64,000 nt of DNA from Comamonadaceae bacterium UBA2121 (GCA_002331385.1 DCYB01000010.1:62001-126000), one strand, 5' to 3'; positions 17,111 to 26,337 are shown, counted from the first letter of the stretch. Notes: generated by a model from the letters alone, not told the origin. Program-made: numbers and translations.

Positions 17111-17980
17111 ATGTATCAAACACAAGGTTTACCTTCAGTTCGCCGCCAATCGCTCAAGGCTTTGTTTGCGCTGTGTGCGATGGCCGTGGGTATGAACGTT
17201 CAAGGAATGGGCAAGATGATGGAAACGACAAATCCCGAGCAGTTTTTTGAGGGGCGAATGCTTGAAATGGCGCAAGCCATTCAATCCAACGACATGGCGC
17301 GGTTGCGCCAGTTGGCAACGGGCCAGAACCTGAACCAGCCGGGTAATCAGGACATGACTTTGCTGTGGTTCGCGATGCAGCCTGGACAGGTCAATACCGA
17401 GGCCGTGAAAACATTGGTGTCATTGGGGGCTGACCCGGAAGCGCAGCCCATCAAGGACTTTGGTAGCCCCATCGAATACATATTCATGAGCCGCAAGAAT
17501 CCCGATGACGCCACGGGGCTGAAGCTGCTGCAGGCCATGCTCGATGGCGGCATGTCGCCTAACAAGGCGGCAAAGGACGGCACAACACTGTTGCATCGGG
17601 CTGCTGGCCCCGGCAGTGGCTCTGTAGCGCCGATCCAGTTGCTTCTGGATCGCGGTGCGGACATCAACGCACGGGACAGGATTGGACGAACAGCGTTGGA
17701 AGAGGCGATCAATGTCAACCATGCCAGCATCGCCTTGTATCTGGCCCAGCGCGGCGCGAAGGTAGATACCTATACCGTCAACGGCGTGACTATTGGATGG
17801 TCGGTGAAGTGGGCTCTGGATTCTTTGAAACCGGGCCCGTTGCGCACCCAGTTTGAACAGTTGCGCGACTTGCTTGTTTCCAAGGGCATGAAATGGCCAC
17901 CCGACGCACCTGAAGTGGTGCGTGACCAGATGCGGGCGAGAGGGGAGAAGGTCGTCGTTCCCGCCGGTAAGAAGCGCTGA
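17111..17980 (+). CDS. Ankyrin-repeat protein, probable immunity to the lipase effector
   Basis: A 289-aa exported protein: a basic start (VRRQSLK) and hydrophobic stretch LFALCAMAVGMNVQ give a signal peptide. Ankyrin repeats follow, such as DMTLLWFAMQPG, TLVSLGADPEAQ, GTTLLHRAAG, LLLDRGADINARDRIGRTALEEAI and LYLAQRGAKVD. Ankyrin proteins encoded next to T6SS phospholipases act as periplasmic immunity proteins, and the 5-nt gap to the lipase remnant supports that pairing. The frame is intact although the effector is broken. Immunity is inferred from family context and position. Confidence 0.8.
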   Translation: MYQTQGLPSVRRQSLKALFALCAMAVGMNVQGMGKMMETTNPEQFFEGRMLEMAQAIQSNDMARLRQLATGQNLNQPGNQDMTLLWFAMQPGQVNTEAVKTLVSLGADPEAQPIKDFGSPIEYIFMSRKNPDDATGLKLLQAMLDGGMSPNKAAKDGTTLLHRAAGPGSGSVAPIQLLLDRGADINARDRIGRTALEEAINVNHASIALYLAQRGAKVDTYTVNGVTIGWSVKWALDSLKPGPLRTQFEQLRDLLVSKGMKWPPDAPEVVRDQMRARGEKVVVPAGKKR

Positions 17981-18211
17981 ACCGATTCCATGACACCGGC
18001 CCCCAGTCGAGTGAAGGCGCAACGCGGCTGGTGCACGTCACGGGCAGTGCTCTGCGCATGGACGTGCGCAACGAGCGTACCGGCGCTTGGCGTCATCCAA
18101 CGGTCTGCTCACTCTGCGCGGTACGTTGTCAGTGTCTTGCCCCAACTGACGCGCGCCATGCCATCGGATGCGAACCGTTGACTATTCCCCATTTTTAATC
18201 ATGTGCTGGAT
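17981..18211. other. Spacer with no intact gene, possible coding remnant
   Basis: About 230 nt between the ankyrin gene and the Eag pseudogene. One plus frame reads EGATRLVHVTGSALRMDVRN with further residues, which looks protein-like but has no start and no recognisable family. It may be debris from the same T6SS locus. I see no promoter or terminator. Confidence 0.35.
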
Positions 18212-18672
18212 ATGCAACTCTCATCGCAACCCAAAAAACACTACCAGATCAACGAAGGCAGTATCGATCTGCCCCTGCAAGATCGAATCGACCGAACGAT
18301 GAACGTATTGGCGCTGCCCGATGGCTCGGGTGCCACCTATATCATCCCAGGGATGAGTTGCGGCCAGGAGAGGCGTTGCTGCAATTCGCAGAGCGCCAGT
18401 TGGCTCATCTCCCCATGCAGGTCAAGGGATATCAAGTGGTGCAGCAGCCGAGTCTGCTGTCTCCGATGGCCGGAGTGAGTGATGCGCTGGAGTTTGCCGG
18501 GGCGTTCACGCAAAACGACCAAGAAATACACCAGCGGCAAGCAGCGCTGCAACTGGCGGGGACTTCGCGTGTCCTGATCGTCACCATGAGCGGATTCGAG
18601 CCATTCGAATCCGATGCCATTACAGCGTGGGCCAAGGTCGTGCGCAGCTTCCAACTTCGCGACAAGAGCTAA
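18212..18672 (+). pseudogene. Frameshifted Eag/DcrB (DUF1795) T6SS effector chaperone
   Basis: The 5' half (MQLSSQPKKHYQINEGSIDL, then ALPDGSGATYII) and the 3' half (DELRPGEALLQFAERQL, ending VVRSFQLRDKS) together match the DUF1795/DcrB fold of EagR-type chaperones that shield effector transmembrane segments. They lie in different frames. The break is at about 18346-18353, where ATCATCCCAGGGATGAG would read I-I-x-R-D-E with one extra base. A one-nucleotide deletion is therefore the simplest explanation. The prePAAR-Rhs gene starts 5 nt downstream, the normal chaperone-effector order. Confidence 0.78.
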
Positions 18673-18676
18673 AGCC

Positions 18677-19888
18677 ATGGAAGGTAATCCCGCCGCGCGG
18701 CTGAATGATCCTATCGCGCATACGAATGCGCACGCACGCTTCTGGGCGAAGTTCGCCGGTGGCGTGATTGGGGAATCGTTGTGGGCGCAGCAGCAGGCGC
18801 TGCAGCGGTCGCCATCGTTGGTACCGGAGGAGCTGCCGCACCTTTGGACGCCGCTGCCGCGGTGGGTGTTGCGCGCTTTGGCGGGGGGTATGTGGGGGCC
18901 GTGGCCGGTGAATGGATTGCCGACAAGCTCGTGCCAGAGAAGCTGACAGTGACGGGAATGATCAGCTCTGCGTCCTTCAATGTGTTTATCAACGACAAGG
19001 CCCGGGGATCGGCGCGCGCGAGTCCCACCTACGACATGCTCAAGCAACGCCTGAGCCTTATCGATCCCACCCGCTACGCCTACGATCCCGTGGGCACACT
19101 CACCGGCGCCTGGAACCAGACTATGCAACGTCTATTACTTCCATACCGATCAATCCGGCATGCCGCAAGAATTGAGCAATGCTCAAGGCCAACTGGTGTG
19201 GCAGGCGAGCTATAAGACGTGGGGCGCAACTGTCGCGCAAGCATGGAAAATTCAATCACTTTCGGGTCAGAATGTACATCCGCTGGATCAGGGAGATGCC
19301 CCCACGCAAGCCAGTGACAGTCAACAAAACCTGAGATTCCAGGGGCAGTATCTGGACCGGGAGACCGGACTGCACTACAACACGTTCCGTTATTACGATG
19401 CGGACGTGGGGCGGTTTATATGCCCAGATCCGATTGGACTGCTGGGAGGAGTCAATATAGGGCGTTACTCGCCGAATCCGGGGTCGTGGATTGATCCGTG
19501 GGGATTGGCCAAGTGCGGGACGCAGAGAAAAAACAGGACGCCAAGCCCAAAAAATAAGAATATAGATCATCGAAAGACAACCCAGAACAAGGATAGTTCG
19601 ACGACCTATTATGACAAGAAGGGCAATTCTGTCTCATACGACAAGAACGGGGTGCCTGATTTCTCGAAATACGCTGAGAAGGTTGCGAGCTCTTAAGAGT
19701 ACAATGGAAATTGAGCCCGTGATAATAGAATTGCAAGTAAGAAAATTGTGCGTTCAGAACTTTTAGATAAGTCTCCAAAAGACAAGGTGTGGCACCATGT
19801 TTCCAAAGATAAAATGATTCTTATGGATAAGGGTGTTCATGATACGTTTCCGCACACCGGGAGTGCTTCAGTTTTGATTCACGGATGA
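18677..19888 (+). pseudogene. Collapsed prePAAR-Rhs T6SS effector with dead WHH nuclease tip
   Basis: The start encodes the prePAAR motif AARLNDPIAH and a Gly/Ala-rich transmembrane region. A one-base loss in the G-run at 18770-18773 breaks the frame there (GGVIGGIVVGAAAG expected). After FINDKARGSARASPT the sequence jumps directly to the last Rhs repeats (RYAYDPVGTLTG), so roughly a thousand codons of core are absent. A further shift near 19110-19130 leads to NVYYFHTDQSGMPQEL, the DPIGLLGG...IDPWG autocleavage region, and a toxin tip. The tip continues in one frame through TAA 19694-19696 and TGA 19712-19714 to a WHH nuclease ending (DKVWHHVSKDK...PHTGSAS) and TGA 19886-19888. Confidence 0.82.
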
Positions 19889-19892
19889 AACT

Positions 19893-20546
19893 ATGGAAAT
19901 CCTTTCGAAAAAGACGTCAATTAATCCGGATAAGTATGAGTCGCTGTTGTATGAATTTACAAGCGATAAAGAGCTCGTTCAGTTTTTGATTCAGAATAAC
20001 GTAGCGCATTTCAAGGACTCGATGTACCTGATGATCGAGGGGGAGCCATACTCTTTTGAGCATTTTTTGGGCAGATCTAAAGACACATCCGAAGATCTGC
20101 TGAAGGTGTTTGAGGCATACGAGGGAAGAATTACCGTTAAGTACATTGCCGTTGCCGTTGTGAATGAAGTGGACTTCGTCTGTGCTGGGCCGGGCTCAAA
20201 GCTCTATTTGTGGCGTCGTGATGTCAACGATCTTTATTTTGAAGAAGGCAGTCGGAACACGTACAAAAAGCAGGACAAGAAAATGTATGTGCTGGCAGAA
20301 AACTTCAAAGGGCTCATGGCGCTCATGGCGGAATGGGCTGGAGATGCGGGGGGAGAGGAATTCGAGGATGATTTTGAAAATCCCAATATCCCATTCGAAG
20401 ACGCCGACATGGAAGATGACTTCAAGCATCCTGAGCTGTTCTTCAAACAGCCTGAAAATGATGTCCGGATACAATTAAAGAAGTTGAGCCTGTCAAAGAA
20501 AGGGATGGAGTTGCTTTCCGTTTTTCGTGAGAAGGGACTGCTTTGA
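19893..20546 (+). CDS. SMI1/KNR4-like (SUKH) immunity protein
   Basis: A 217-aa acidic protein, clearly more AT-rich than its neighbours, which fits a horizontally mobile Rhs tip module. Segments YSFEHFLGRS and VNDLYFEEGSRNTYKKQDKK resemble SMI1/KNR4 superfamily immunity proteins, commonly paired with nuclease toxins of the HNH/WHH type. It starts 4 nt after the toxin's terminal stop. The frame is intact although the toxin has two stop codons. It would neutralise the cognate nuclease in the cytoplasm. The family call is from sequence feel and context; the start at ATG 19893 is unambiguous. Confidence 0.72.
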   Translation: MEILSKKTSINPDKYESLLYEFTSDKELVQFLIQNNVAHFKDSMYLMIEGEPYSFEHFLGRSKDTSEDLLKVFEAYEGRITVKYIAVAVVNEVDFVCAGPGSKLYLWRRDVNDLYFEEGSRNTYKKQDKKMYVLAENFKGLMALMAEWAGDAGGEEFEDDFENPNIPFEDADMEDDFKHPELFFKQPENDVRIQLKKLSLSKKGMELLSVFREKGLL

Positions 20547-20618
20547 GTGACATGGTCGGATCTTCACGAGTGCGCTGTTCGCACACCTGGAGATCCAGAA
20601 TCACGCCTCGGTTGCGCG

Positions 20619-21158
20619 TCAGAGTGACTGCGAGGCGTCCACTGCGTGCCCGTCGGTTGGAGACCATTCCGATGTGGGGAAGTTTCCGTCAATCATGCTG
20701 GTGAAGATATCGCCGGGTTGCCAGTCGGACGGCGAAGCGGGAATGGGAAGCATGGCGCGCCTGCGCGTCAGGAAGGTGCGCAAGTTGGGGACGCGCCGGT
20801 GATCGATGTGCGGGTCTGGCCGACGCAGTCCCCAGATCTTCGGGTAGGAAGCGAAGTGGCGGCGCATGTCCTCATGTACCAGTCGTTGTAGATCGATCTG
20901 GAAGGCATCCCTGTATGCGCGGATTAGCACATCAGTGCAAACGCCTGCGGAGCGCGGGACGTCTCCGAGCGGATAGGTCAGCCGGACGTAGGACGGGTCG
21001 TAGTGAAGGGTGGTGCCGATCTGTGCTCGTGCGGCAGCAATGAGCTTGTTGGATGAAGCGGCAAGGCGTTCGAATCGGTTCTGGGCGTGGGCAGAGAGCC
21101 CGGGAAGCGCTAGCAGTATTCCTAGCGCCTCACGGCGAGTGGAGATAGGTCCATGCAT
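20619..21158 (-). pseudogene. DUF1287 protein, frameshifted at the C-terminus
   Basis: The N-terminus has a twin-arginine-like signal (STRREALGILLALPGLSAHA). The DUF1287 body follows, with residues such as TTLHYDPSYV, YPLGDVPRSAGVCTDVLIRA and PSDWQPGDI. At about 20667 the expected HIGMVSNRR motif lies in another frame (CCCCAC run, apparent one-base loss), so the reading frame ends with unrelated residues at 20619. The C-terminal motif of the family (HNIG...) is not found beyond, so the gene is damaged twice or truncated. The original enzyme is of unknown, probably periplasmic hydrolase function. Confidence 0.7.
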
Positions 21159-21213
21159 CACCAAAGATTAGCATCGCGTCAGGAAGAGTGCCTTGATGCT
21201 GCGGACGTTTGCC

Positions 21214-22101
21214 CTAGAAGTCGTAGAGTCGCTTGGGGTTGTCGACGAGCACGGCCTGCCGTGTTTGCTCATCAGGAATCCAGCGAAGAAGCAAATTCAG
21301 CAGAGCTCCGTCATCTGGCACCTGGTTCGCCTCGAAATAGTTGATGTGTGGCCAATCGGTTCCCCAAACGACATGCTCCGGATTGGCGTGAAGCACAGCG
21401 TCTACAAAAGGATCTATATCCAGATAAGGGGCACCGCTGACCGTGTTGCGATCCGCTCCGGACACTTTGGTCCAGGCGGTGCCTTCTGCGAGCATGGCGC
21501 AAAGACGTTGAAAGCCGGGGTCGGTGGTGCCATGGTGGGTGCTCATGCGGCCCATATGATCAATCACGAGTGGGAGCCGTAGTTTTTCTAGTTTCGGAGC
21601 CATTTCCACCAGGTCTGGCGCATGTATCCAGATCTGCGCGTGCCATCCCAGATCAGCTATGCGGGGCGCGAGTCGCTCCAGCACGTCCAGTCCTACGCCA
21701 TTGCGATACACGGCGTGTCCGTCTCGCTGAAAGAGATTCACGCGCACGCCTCGAATGCCGGCTTCGTGCCATTGGTGCAGGGTGGCGTCGCTGGTGTCTG
21801 GGGCGGGGACGACGACGCCGCGCAGCCGCTCGGGATACTGACGAAGCGCTTGGAGGACCGCTCCGTTGTCCTTGCCACTCGCGCTGCCGGTCACCAGTAC
21901 ACCACGGGACAGGCCAAGCCGCTCCAGATGCTGAATGAACGCTTCAGGCGGAAACTCTTGTGGTGTGTAGCTGCGATCTTCTGCAAGTGGAAAGGCATCA
22001 TAGGGGCCGAAGACATGCGCGTGCGAGTCGCATGCGCCTGCTGGAGGCGTAAAAGCAGGTCGTTCGATGCTGGTTAGCGGGGGCAGGCAGGGCTTGGTCA
22101 T
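21214..22101 (-). CDS. Amidohydrolase-2 family hydrolase, LigI (PDC lactonase)-like
   Basis: A 295-aa TIM-barrel metal-dependent hydrolase. CDSHAHVFGP near residue 24 supplies the metal-binding His pair, VIDHMGRM a further His, and WGTDWPHIN the conserved Asp. The pattern is that of 2-pyrone-4,6-dicarboxylate lactonase and relatives. ATG 22101 was chosen; a TTG at 22122 overlapping the upstream stop is an alternative. The preceding gene in the same direction is a Bug receptor, so the pair likely takes up and hydrolyses a carboxylated lactone or related acid. The exact substrate is unknown. Confidence 0.86.
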   Translation of the reverse strand: MTKPCLPPLTSIERPAFTPPAGACDSHAHVFGPYDAFPLAEDRSYTPQEFPPEAFIQHLERLGLSRGVLVTGSASGKDNGAVLQALRQYPERLRGVVVPAPDTSDATLHQWHEAGIRGVRVNLFQRDGHAVYRNGVGLDVLERLAPRIADLGWHAQIWIHAPDLVEMAPKLEKLRLPLVIDHMGRMSTHHGTTDPGFQRLCAMLAEGTAWTKVSGADRNTVSGAPYLDIDPFVDAVLHANPEHVVWGTDWPHINYFEANQVPDDGALLNLLLRWIPDEQTRQAVLVDNPKRLYDF

Positions 22102-22118
22102 GGCGTAGTCACTTTCAG

Positions 22119-23081
22119 TCAATCTGCCTTGAGCTTTCCTGTGGCGGACAGGCGCTGGGCGGACACGGCCTCACGTTTGAGCAGGGCGAGCCATTCTTCT
22201 TGAGAGGATGGTTTGGCGGGGCTGCCGATGGCGCTCAGGCGCTCTTTGACCTTGGGCTCTTCGAGTGTCTTGCGCAATGCATCATTGAGCTTTTTGACTA
22301 CCTCGACTGGCGTGCCTTTGGGCGCCAGAAGGCCAGTAGTGGTGGAGGCATTGAAATCTTTGATGCCTGATTCGGCCAGCGTCGGCACATGGGGGAGTGT
22401 GGCGTCTCGGTCCTTGGACAAAACGGCGAGGGCCTTCAGGCTGCCTTGCTGGATGTGCGACGAAGAGCTGGTGAGTTGATCTACAACCACGTCGACCTGG
22501 CCTCCAAGCAAATCCTGCAACGCAGGACCTGAACCTTTGTACGCAATGGTGTTGAAGCTGAGTTTTCCCTCGTCTTCCAACTGCAGGAGGGCCACGTGGT
22601 TGGTGGTTCCCGGGCCCGCATGTCCAGCGGAAATTTGTCCGGGCTTGGCGCGAACGGCGGCGAGCACCTCCTGGATATTCTGATACTGTCCCTTGGCGTT
22701 GCTCACCAGTACCAATGGTGTGGAGGACACAATGCCGACCGGAGTGAAATTGTCCAGTTTGTAGGTTGTCTTGGTCATCAGCGGCAAGGCCACGAGCGCG
22801 TTGGGGGTGCTGACGAGCAATGTGTACCCATCCGCCTGGGCGCGGGCAACTTGCGATGCCCCGATCGCGCCTCCGGCTCCTGCGCGGTTGTCCACAATCA
22901 CGGATTGACCAAGGACCTGTCCGAGTGATGGAGCAATCGTACGCGCCACGACATCCAGATTACCGCCCGGTGCAAAAGGCACGACGAGTGTGATGGGCTT
23001 GGAGGGGAAGGTGTCAGAAGCGGAGGCCGTTGCACAGAATGCGATGGCCAGTGCGATGGCAGGACTAAAAGCGCATTTCAT
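22119..23081 (-). CDS. Bug/TctC tripartite tricarboxylate transporter receptor
   Basis: A 320-aa periplasmic receptor with a signal peptide cleaved near SASDTFPSKP. Motifs ITLVVPFAPGGNLDV, VDNRAGAGGAIG and TIAYKGSGPA are all present. ATG 23081 follows GGAGACAAC; an upstream start would add an unlikely non-signal extension. It is co-transcribed with the LigI-like hydrolase, whose ATG lies 17 nt after this stop. No transporter membrane subunits are adjacent. Confidence 0.92.
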   Translation of the reverse strand: MKCAFSPAIALAIAFCATASASDTFPSKPITLVVPFAPGGNLDVVARTIAPSLGQVLGQSVIVDNRAGAGGAIGASQVARAQADGYTLLVSTPNALVALPLMTKTTYKLDNFTPVGIVSSTPLVLVSNAKGQYQNIQEVLAAVRAKPGQISAGHAGPGTTNHVALLQLEDEGKLSFNTIAYKGSGPALQDLLGGQVDVVVDQLTSSSSHIQQGSLKALAVLSKDRDATLPHVPTLAESGIKDFNASTTTGLLAPKGTPVEVVKKLNDALRKTLEEPKVKERLSAIGSPAKPSSQEEWLALLKREAVSAQRLSATGKLKAD

Positions 23082-23231
23082 TGTTGTCTCCAGAATTTCG
23101 AGTGAATATGCGAAATTTAGAGGGTTCAATGGACGCAATCTATCGTGTTAAACGTATCGGGTCATCAGTGAATGTGATGCGGTAGTTTCCCGCAGCCCAA
23201 GTCCAGAAAGTACAGGCGTTCGTAGGAGACG

Positions 23232-23681
23232 TCAGGGATTCTGGCTTTTCTTGCCAGTGGGCGACTTGGCGGGCAGCTTCGCTGCCACCTCGTTGCATGT
23301 CCCGATGATGTGCGTCCACGTCGCGCCCATGTGCTCTTCTCGTTCCTGGGGGCTGAGGTCCTTGTAATTCTTGCTGCGGAGTAATTGGTCCAGTTGTTGA
23401 ACGGCGTCTTCACGCAGGGTGTGGCTGTCGATGTGATCCGCGACGTATTTTTTTCCCGCGGCCGTGCTGGCCAATTCGCTGTAGTGGGCGCGTTGGGGGA
23501 TGCGGGCAGGGAGGTCGCCGTGGAAATACATCTGCATCAGCGCCGCGTGGTGGTGGCAGGTCATCATGGCGTCAGCGAATTCGCGCTGGCGGTCGGTGGG
23601 GGCGGCGGATACCTGGGCGCCGAGGGCAAGCGTACTGATGGCGCTGAGCGTCAGGGCTATGGAGCGAAGTGGAGAGTGCAT
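23232..23681 (-). CDS. Exported hypothetical protein
   Basis: A 149-aa protein with a clear signal peptide (SIALTLSAISTLALGAQVSAA). The mature part is helical, with FADAMMTCHHHAALMQMYFHGD containing a His cluster, and a Lys-rich C-terminus. I do not recognise a named family. The His/Met/Cys-rich patch near the mature N-terminus could bind metal, but that is speculative. ATG 23681 was chosen because upstream codons encode no signal-like sequence. It is divergent from the nuclease gene at 23867. Confidence 0.65.
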   Translation of the reverse strand: MHSPLRSIALTLSAISTLALGAQVSAAPTDRQREFADAMMTCHHHAALMQMYFHGDLPARIPQRAHYSELASTAAGKKYVADHIDSHTLREDAVQQLDQLLRSKNYKDLSPQEREEHMGATWTHIIGTCNEVAAKLPAKSPTGKKSQNP

Positions 23682-23866
23682 ATAAGGCGGGCCGGAGCCG
23701 TGAGGTGTTCGGGTGGAACGCCTGGCGGCGTTGAGGCGCTGGTGAAAACGGAGTGGCAGGGATGTTGCCACAGGCTGTTGGGTGCGCCAACGTGCGCCAA
23801 TGTTCCCTCTCATTTGCTTCAGAATTTTGCATAAGCGGCGGCGAATGAGTGACATACTCGCTGCCC

Positions 23867-24589
23867 ATGCGTATGTCAGTTTTCGCACTCGCTCCGGTGT
23901 TGGCGGGGTGCATTTCGGTTTCTTCTTCGGCCACTGCCGATTCGTTTGCGGATTGTCCGCAGTTTTTTCCCGCGCGCCCTCCGGTGGTCAAGCAGTTCCA
24001 GCGGCAGCGGCAGTTGTGCTTTCGCGAGTTCGCCGTGTTGCACTCCGGCGAGACCAAGACGCCGTTGTATGTCGCGCAGCGTCTGAATGCGCGGCTGTTA
24101 AGTGATGCGGCCGATCTGAAGCGCAAGGATCGCTTCTATCCCGAAGCGCGGCTGCCCTATGCGGATCGTGCGCAATTGGATGACTACAAGCGTTCTGGCT
24201 ATTCACGCGGGCACATGGCGCCTGCGGGCGACATGGCGACGGAGAAGGGCAAGGCGCAGAGTTTTTCGCTGGCCAACATGGTGCCGCAGGACGCCAAACA
24301 CAACGGCGGCGCGTGGGCGCGTATTGAGCAGGATACGCGGCGCTATATCCGGCGCGCGAAAGGCGATGTGTTTGTCATCACCGGGCCGGTTTTCGGTGCC
24401 GGTCCGCGCGAGACCATTGGCGCGGGCCGGGTGCGCGTGCCCGAGGCCGTGTTCAAGCTGGTGTATGACCAGAACACGGGACGCAGTTGGGTGCATTGGC
24501 AGCGCAACGCCGCATCCACGCGCGTGACAGAGCCCATCACGTATGACGAGTTCGTGCGCCGCACGGGGCTCGATTTTCTGGGCGATTGA
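23867..24589 (+). CDS. DNA/RNA non-specific endonuclease (NUC family), exported
   Basis: A 240-aa secreted nuclease. The N-terminal segment SVFALAPVLAGCIS has a lipobox-like LAGC, so it may be a lipoprotein. The active-site motif is SRGHMAPAGDM (the family's DRGH, with Ser for Asp), and FSLANMVPQDAKHNGGAWARIE supplies the metal-binding Asn. Such betabetaalpha-metal nucleases degrade extracellular DNA and RNA for nutrition. Candidate starts are ATG 23867 and 23873; both give the same signal. Confidence 0.88.
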   Translation: MRMSVFALAPVLAGCISVSSSATADSFADCPQFFPARPPVVKQFQRQRQLCFREFAVLHSGETKTPLYVAQRLNARLLSDAADLKRKDRFYPEARLPYADRAQLDDYKRSGYSRGHMAPAGDMATEKGKAQSFSLANMVPQDAKHNGGAWARIEQDTRRYIRRAKGDVFVITGPVFGAGPRETIGAGRVRVPEAVFKLVYDQNTGRSWVHWQRNAASTRVTEPITYDEFVRRTGLDFLGD

Positions 24590-24706
24590 AGGCGCAGCGC
24601 GCTGAAGGAGCCTGCGTTGCCGTGGATGTTGCTGGCGTGTCTTCTATGATGGCGGCATGCCTTGCCCACGTTGGCGAGGACGTTGCAATGGACAAAGGAG
24701 AATGAA

Positions 24707-25381
24707 ATGAAGCCAAGGCTGACAGGTGCGCTGGGCGTGCTCGGAGTGGCCGCGTTGCTCGCGCTGGCGGGCTGCGCCAGTGGCGATCGCGCATCGAAAG
24801 TGGTGTATCCGATCAAGGAAGTGGCGACCGAATCTGGTGGGCGCGTCGTGAGCGTTCAACCGTACCGCGTGAGTTGCAGTCAGGGCCAGAACCATGTGCA
24901 GAACGCATACCAGTGCCCCGTGCTCGGCGCGCGCTGGGACAGCGACCGTGCGGGTGTGGCTTCGCTGAGTGTCGGCATTCCGAATCTCAAGGACGCGAGC
25001 GTGACGGGCGCGGATTTCCACATGGGCGCGAGCGAGGTGGTGCGCGTGCGCAATCGCTCGCAGGTGCAGCCCGAAGCGGGCGCTTATCCGGTGACGGCGT
25101 TTGACGTGCCACTCTCGTTTGTCGAGCGGCTGGCGTACGGCCCGCGCACCTGGGTGCGTGTGTACTACGGCCCCGACCGCCAGATCGATGCGACGATTCG
25201 CAGCGGCGAAGAAACCGCGCAGGCCACGGAGTCGCTGGCGCACTTCATGGTGGCGGTGGATCAGGCCAGCGGCCGCACGCCGAGCGCCGATGCGCGCCGT
25301 GGCGGCCTGTTCGACCGCCTGGGGCTGGGGGATGGAGAAAGTGGTTCGGGCAAGGGCGTGGAAGGCATGCATCCACGCTGA
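24707..25381 (+). CDS. Lipoprotein of unknown function
   Basis: A 224-aa protein with a perfect lipoprotein signal (LLALAGCASGDRA). The mature part is beta-rich, with a long segment of short polar strands (VRVRNRSQVQPEAGAYPVTA). It ends in a Gly-rich tail. I recognise no enzymatic motif. ATG 24707 follows AAAGGAG at a good distance. It stands alone between the nuclease gene and the convergent sulfur operon. Confidence 0.75.
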   Translation: MKPRLTGALGVLGVAALLALAGCASGDRASKVVYPIKEVATESGGRVVSVQPYRVSCSQGQNHVQNAYQCPVLGARWDSDRAGVASLSVGIPNLKDASVTGADFHMGASEVVRVRNRSQVQPEAGAYPVTAFDVPLSFVERLAYGPRTWVRVYYGPDRQIDATIRSGEETAQATESLAHFMVAVDQASGRTPSADARRGGLFDRLGLGDGESGSGKGVEGMHPR

Positions 25382-25435
25382 TCGTGGCTCGCCTGGCATC
25401 GCGTGTTGGTTGCACGATGCCAGGAGACCGTCGCA

Positions 25436-25855
25436 TTACTTCTGTTTGCGTGCCCAGGTCTGCTGCAGCAGGATGCCGATGATCATCGCGATCACGAACA
25501 GGATGACCTCGCTGTGCAGGGTCGCCAGATTCATCAGCGCGGGACCGGGGCAGAAGCCGGCGATTCCCCAGCCAATGCCAAACATGGCTGCGCCGATGAG
25601 CAGTCGCGCATCAATCTTGGTGGAAGAGGGCAGTTGCATGGGCTCGCCCAGCAGCGCCTTTTCGCGGCGCTTGGCCCAGGTGAACGGGATGATGGCAACG
25701 GCGATGGCGCCCGCCATCACCAGGGCCAGCGATGGGTCCCAATTGCCGAAGAAGTCGAGAAAGTTCTGGACCTTGGCCGGATTGCCCATGCCGGAGAGGA
25801 TCAGGCCGAGGCCGAAAATGATGCCGGCGAGCAAGGCGAAGACAATGGAAATCAT
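25436..25855 (-). CDS. YeeE/YedE-type membrane protein, C-terminal half (DUF6691)
   Basis: A 139-aa protein with about four transmembrane segments, the second half of a split YeeE/YedE sulfur-compound transporter. The hallmark is GIAGFCPGPAL with its conserved Cys, plus GLGLILSGMGNPAKV. It is last in the minus-strand operon after the ArsR/BigR-type regulator and the first YeeE half, with 21 nt between the halves. It probably moves thiosulfate or another reduced sulfur species across the inner membrane. Confidence 0.88.
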   Translation of the reverse strand: MISIVFALLAGIIFGLGLILSGMGNPAKVQNFLDFFGNWDPSLALVMAGAIAVAIIPFTWAKRREKALLGEPMQLPSSTKIDARLLIGAAMFGIGWGIAGFCPGPALMNLATLHSEVILFVIAMIIGILLQQTWARKQK

Positions 25856-25876
25856 GGTGTGAGACTCCGCGTTGGC

Positions 25877-26323
25877 TCAGTTCAGGACGTGGCGCAGCAC
25901 GAACACGGTGAGCGCGCCAAAGGCGATGAAGGTGACGGTGGCGGCCAGTGAGCGACGCGACAGCCGCGCCAACCCGCACACACCGTGTCCGCTGGTGCAA
26001 CCGGAGCCCAGGCGCGTGCCAAATCCCACGAGCAAACCTGCCAGCACGATCAGGCGCGGATTTTCTGGCAGCTGCATTGCGGGCAGCGGTGCGAACAGTT
26101 GCCAGATGAGCGGCGATGCGAGCAACCCGACCATGAAGGCCAGTCGCCAACCCCAACCGAAATAGTGCGCCCATGCATCACGTTGCATGAGCGTTCCCAG
26201 AATGCCGCTGATACCGGCGATGCGGCCAATCAGCACGATCAGCAGTGCGGCGGACAGGCCGATGAGCGCGCCCCCGGCCAGCGATTGGACGGGCGTGAAC
26301 GACTCCCAGAGAATGTTGGTCAT
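25877..26323 (-). CDS. YeeE/YedE-type membrane protein, N-terminal half
   Basis: A 148-aa inner-membrane protein with about four helices. LGSGCTSGHGVCGLARLSRRS is the conserved cysteine-bearing YeeE motif, and IGRIAGISGILG lies in the first half. In E. coli TsuA/YeeE such cysteines relay thiosulfate. It starts 14 nt after the regulator gene and is clearly in the same operon. With the next gene it forms the two-part transporter found in BigR operons. Confidence 0.88.
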   Translation of the reverse strand: MTNILWESFTPVQSLAGGALIGLSAALLIVLIGRIAGISGILGTLMQRDAWAHYFGWGWRLAFMVGLLASPLIWQLFAPLPAMQLPENPRLIVLAGLLVGFGTRLGSGCTSGHGVCGLARLSRRSLAATVTFIAFGALTVFVLRHVLN

Positions 26324-26337
26324 GCGGTGCGCCCTCC

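Noticed and set aside
19694..19714. Programmed readthrough or selenocysteine at the TAA/TGA codons of the Rhs tip
   Set aside because: The same gene has two other frame breaks and has lost most of its core, and two different stop types occur within 21 nt. Pseudogene decay explains this better.
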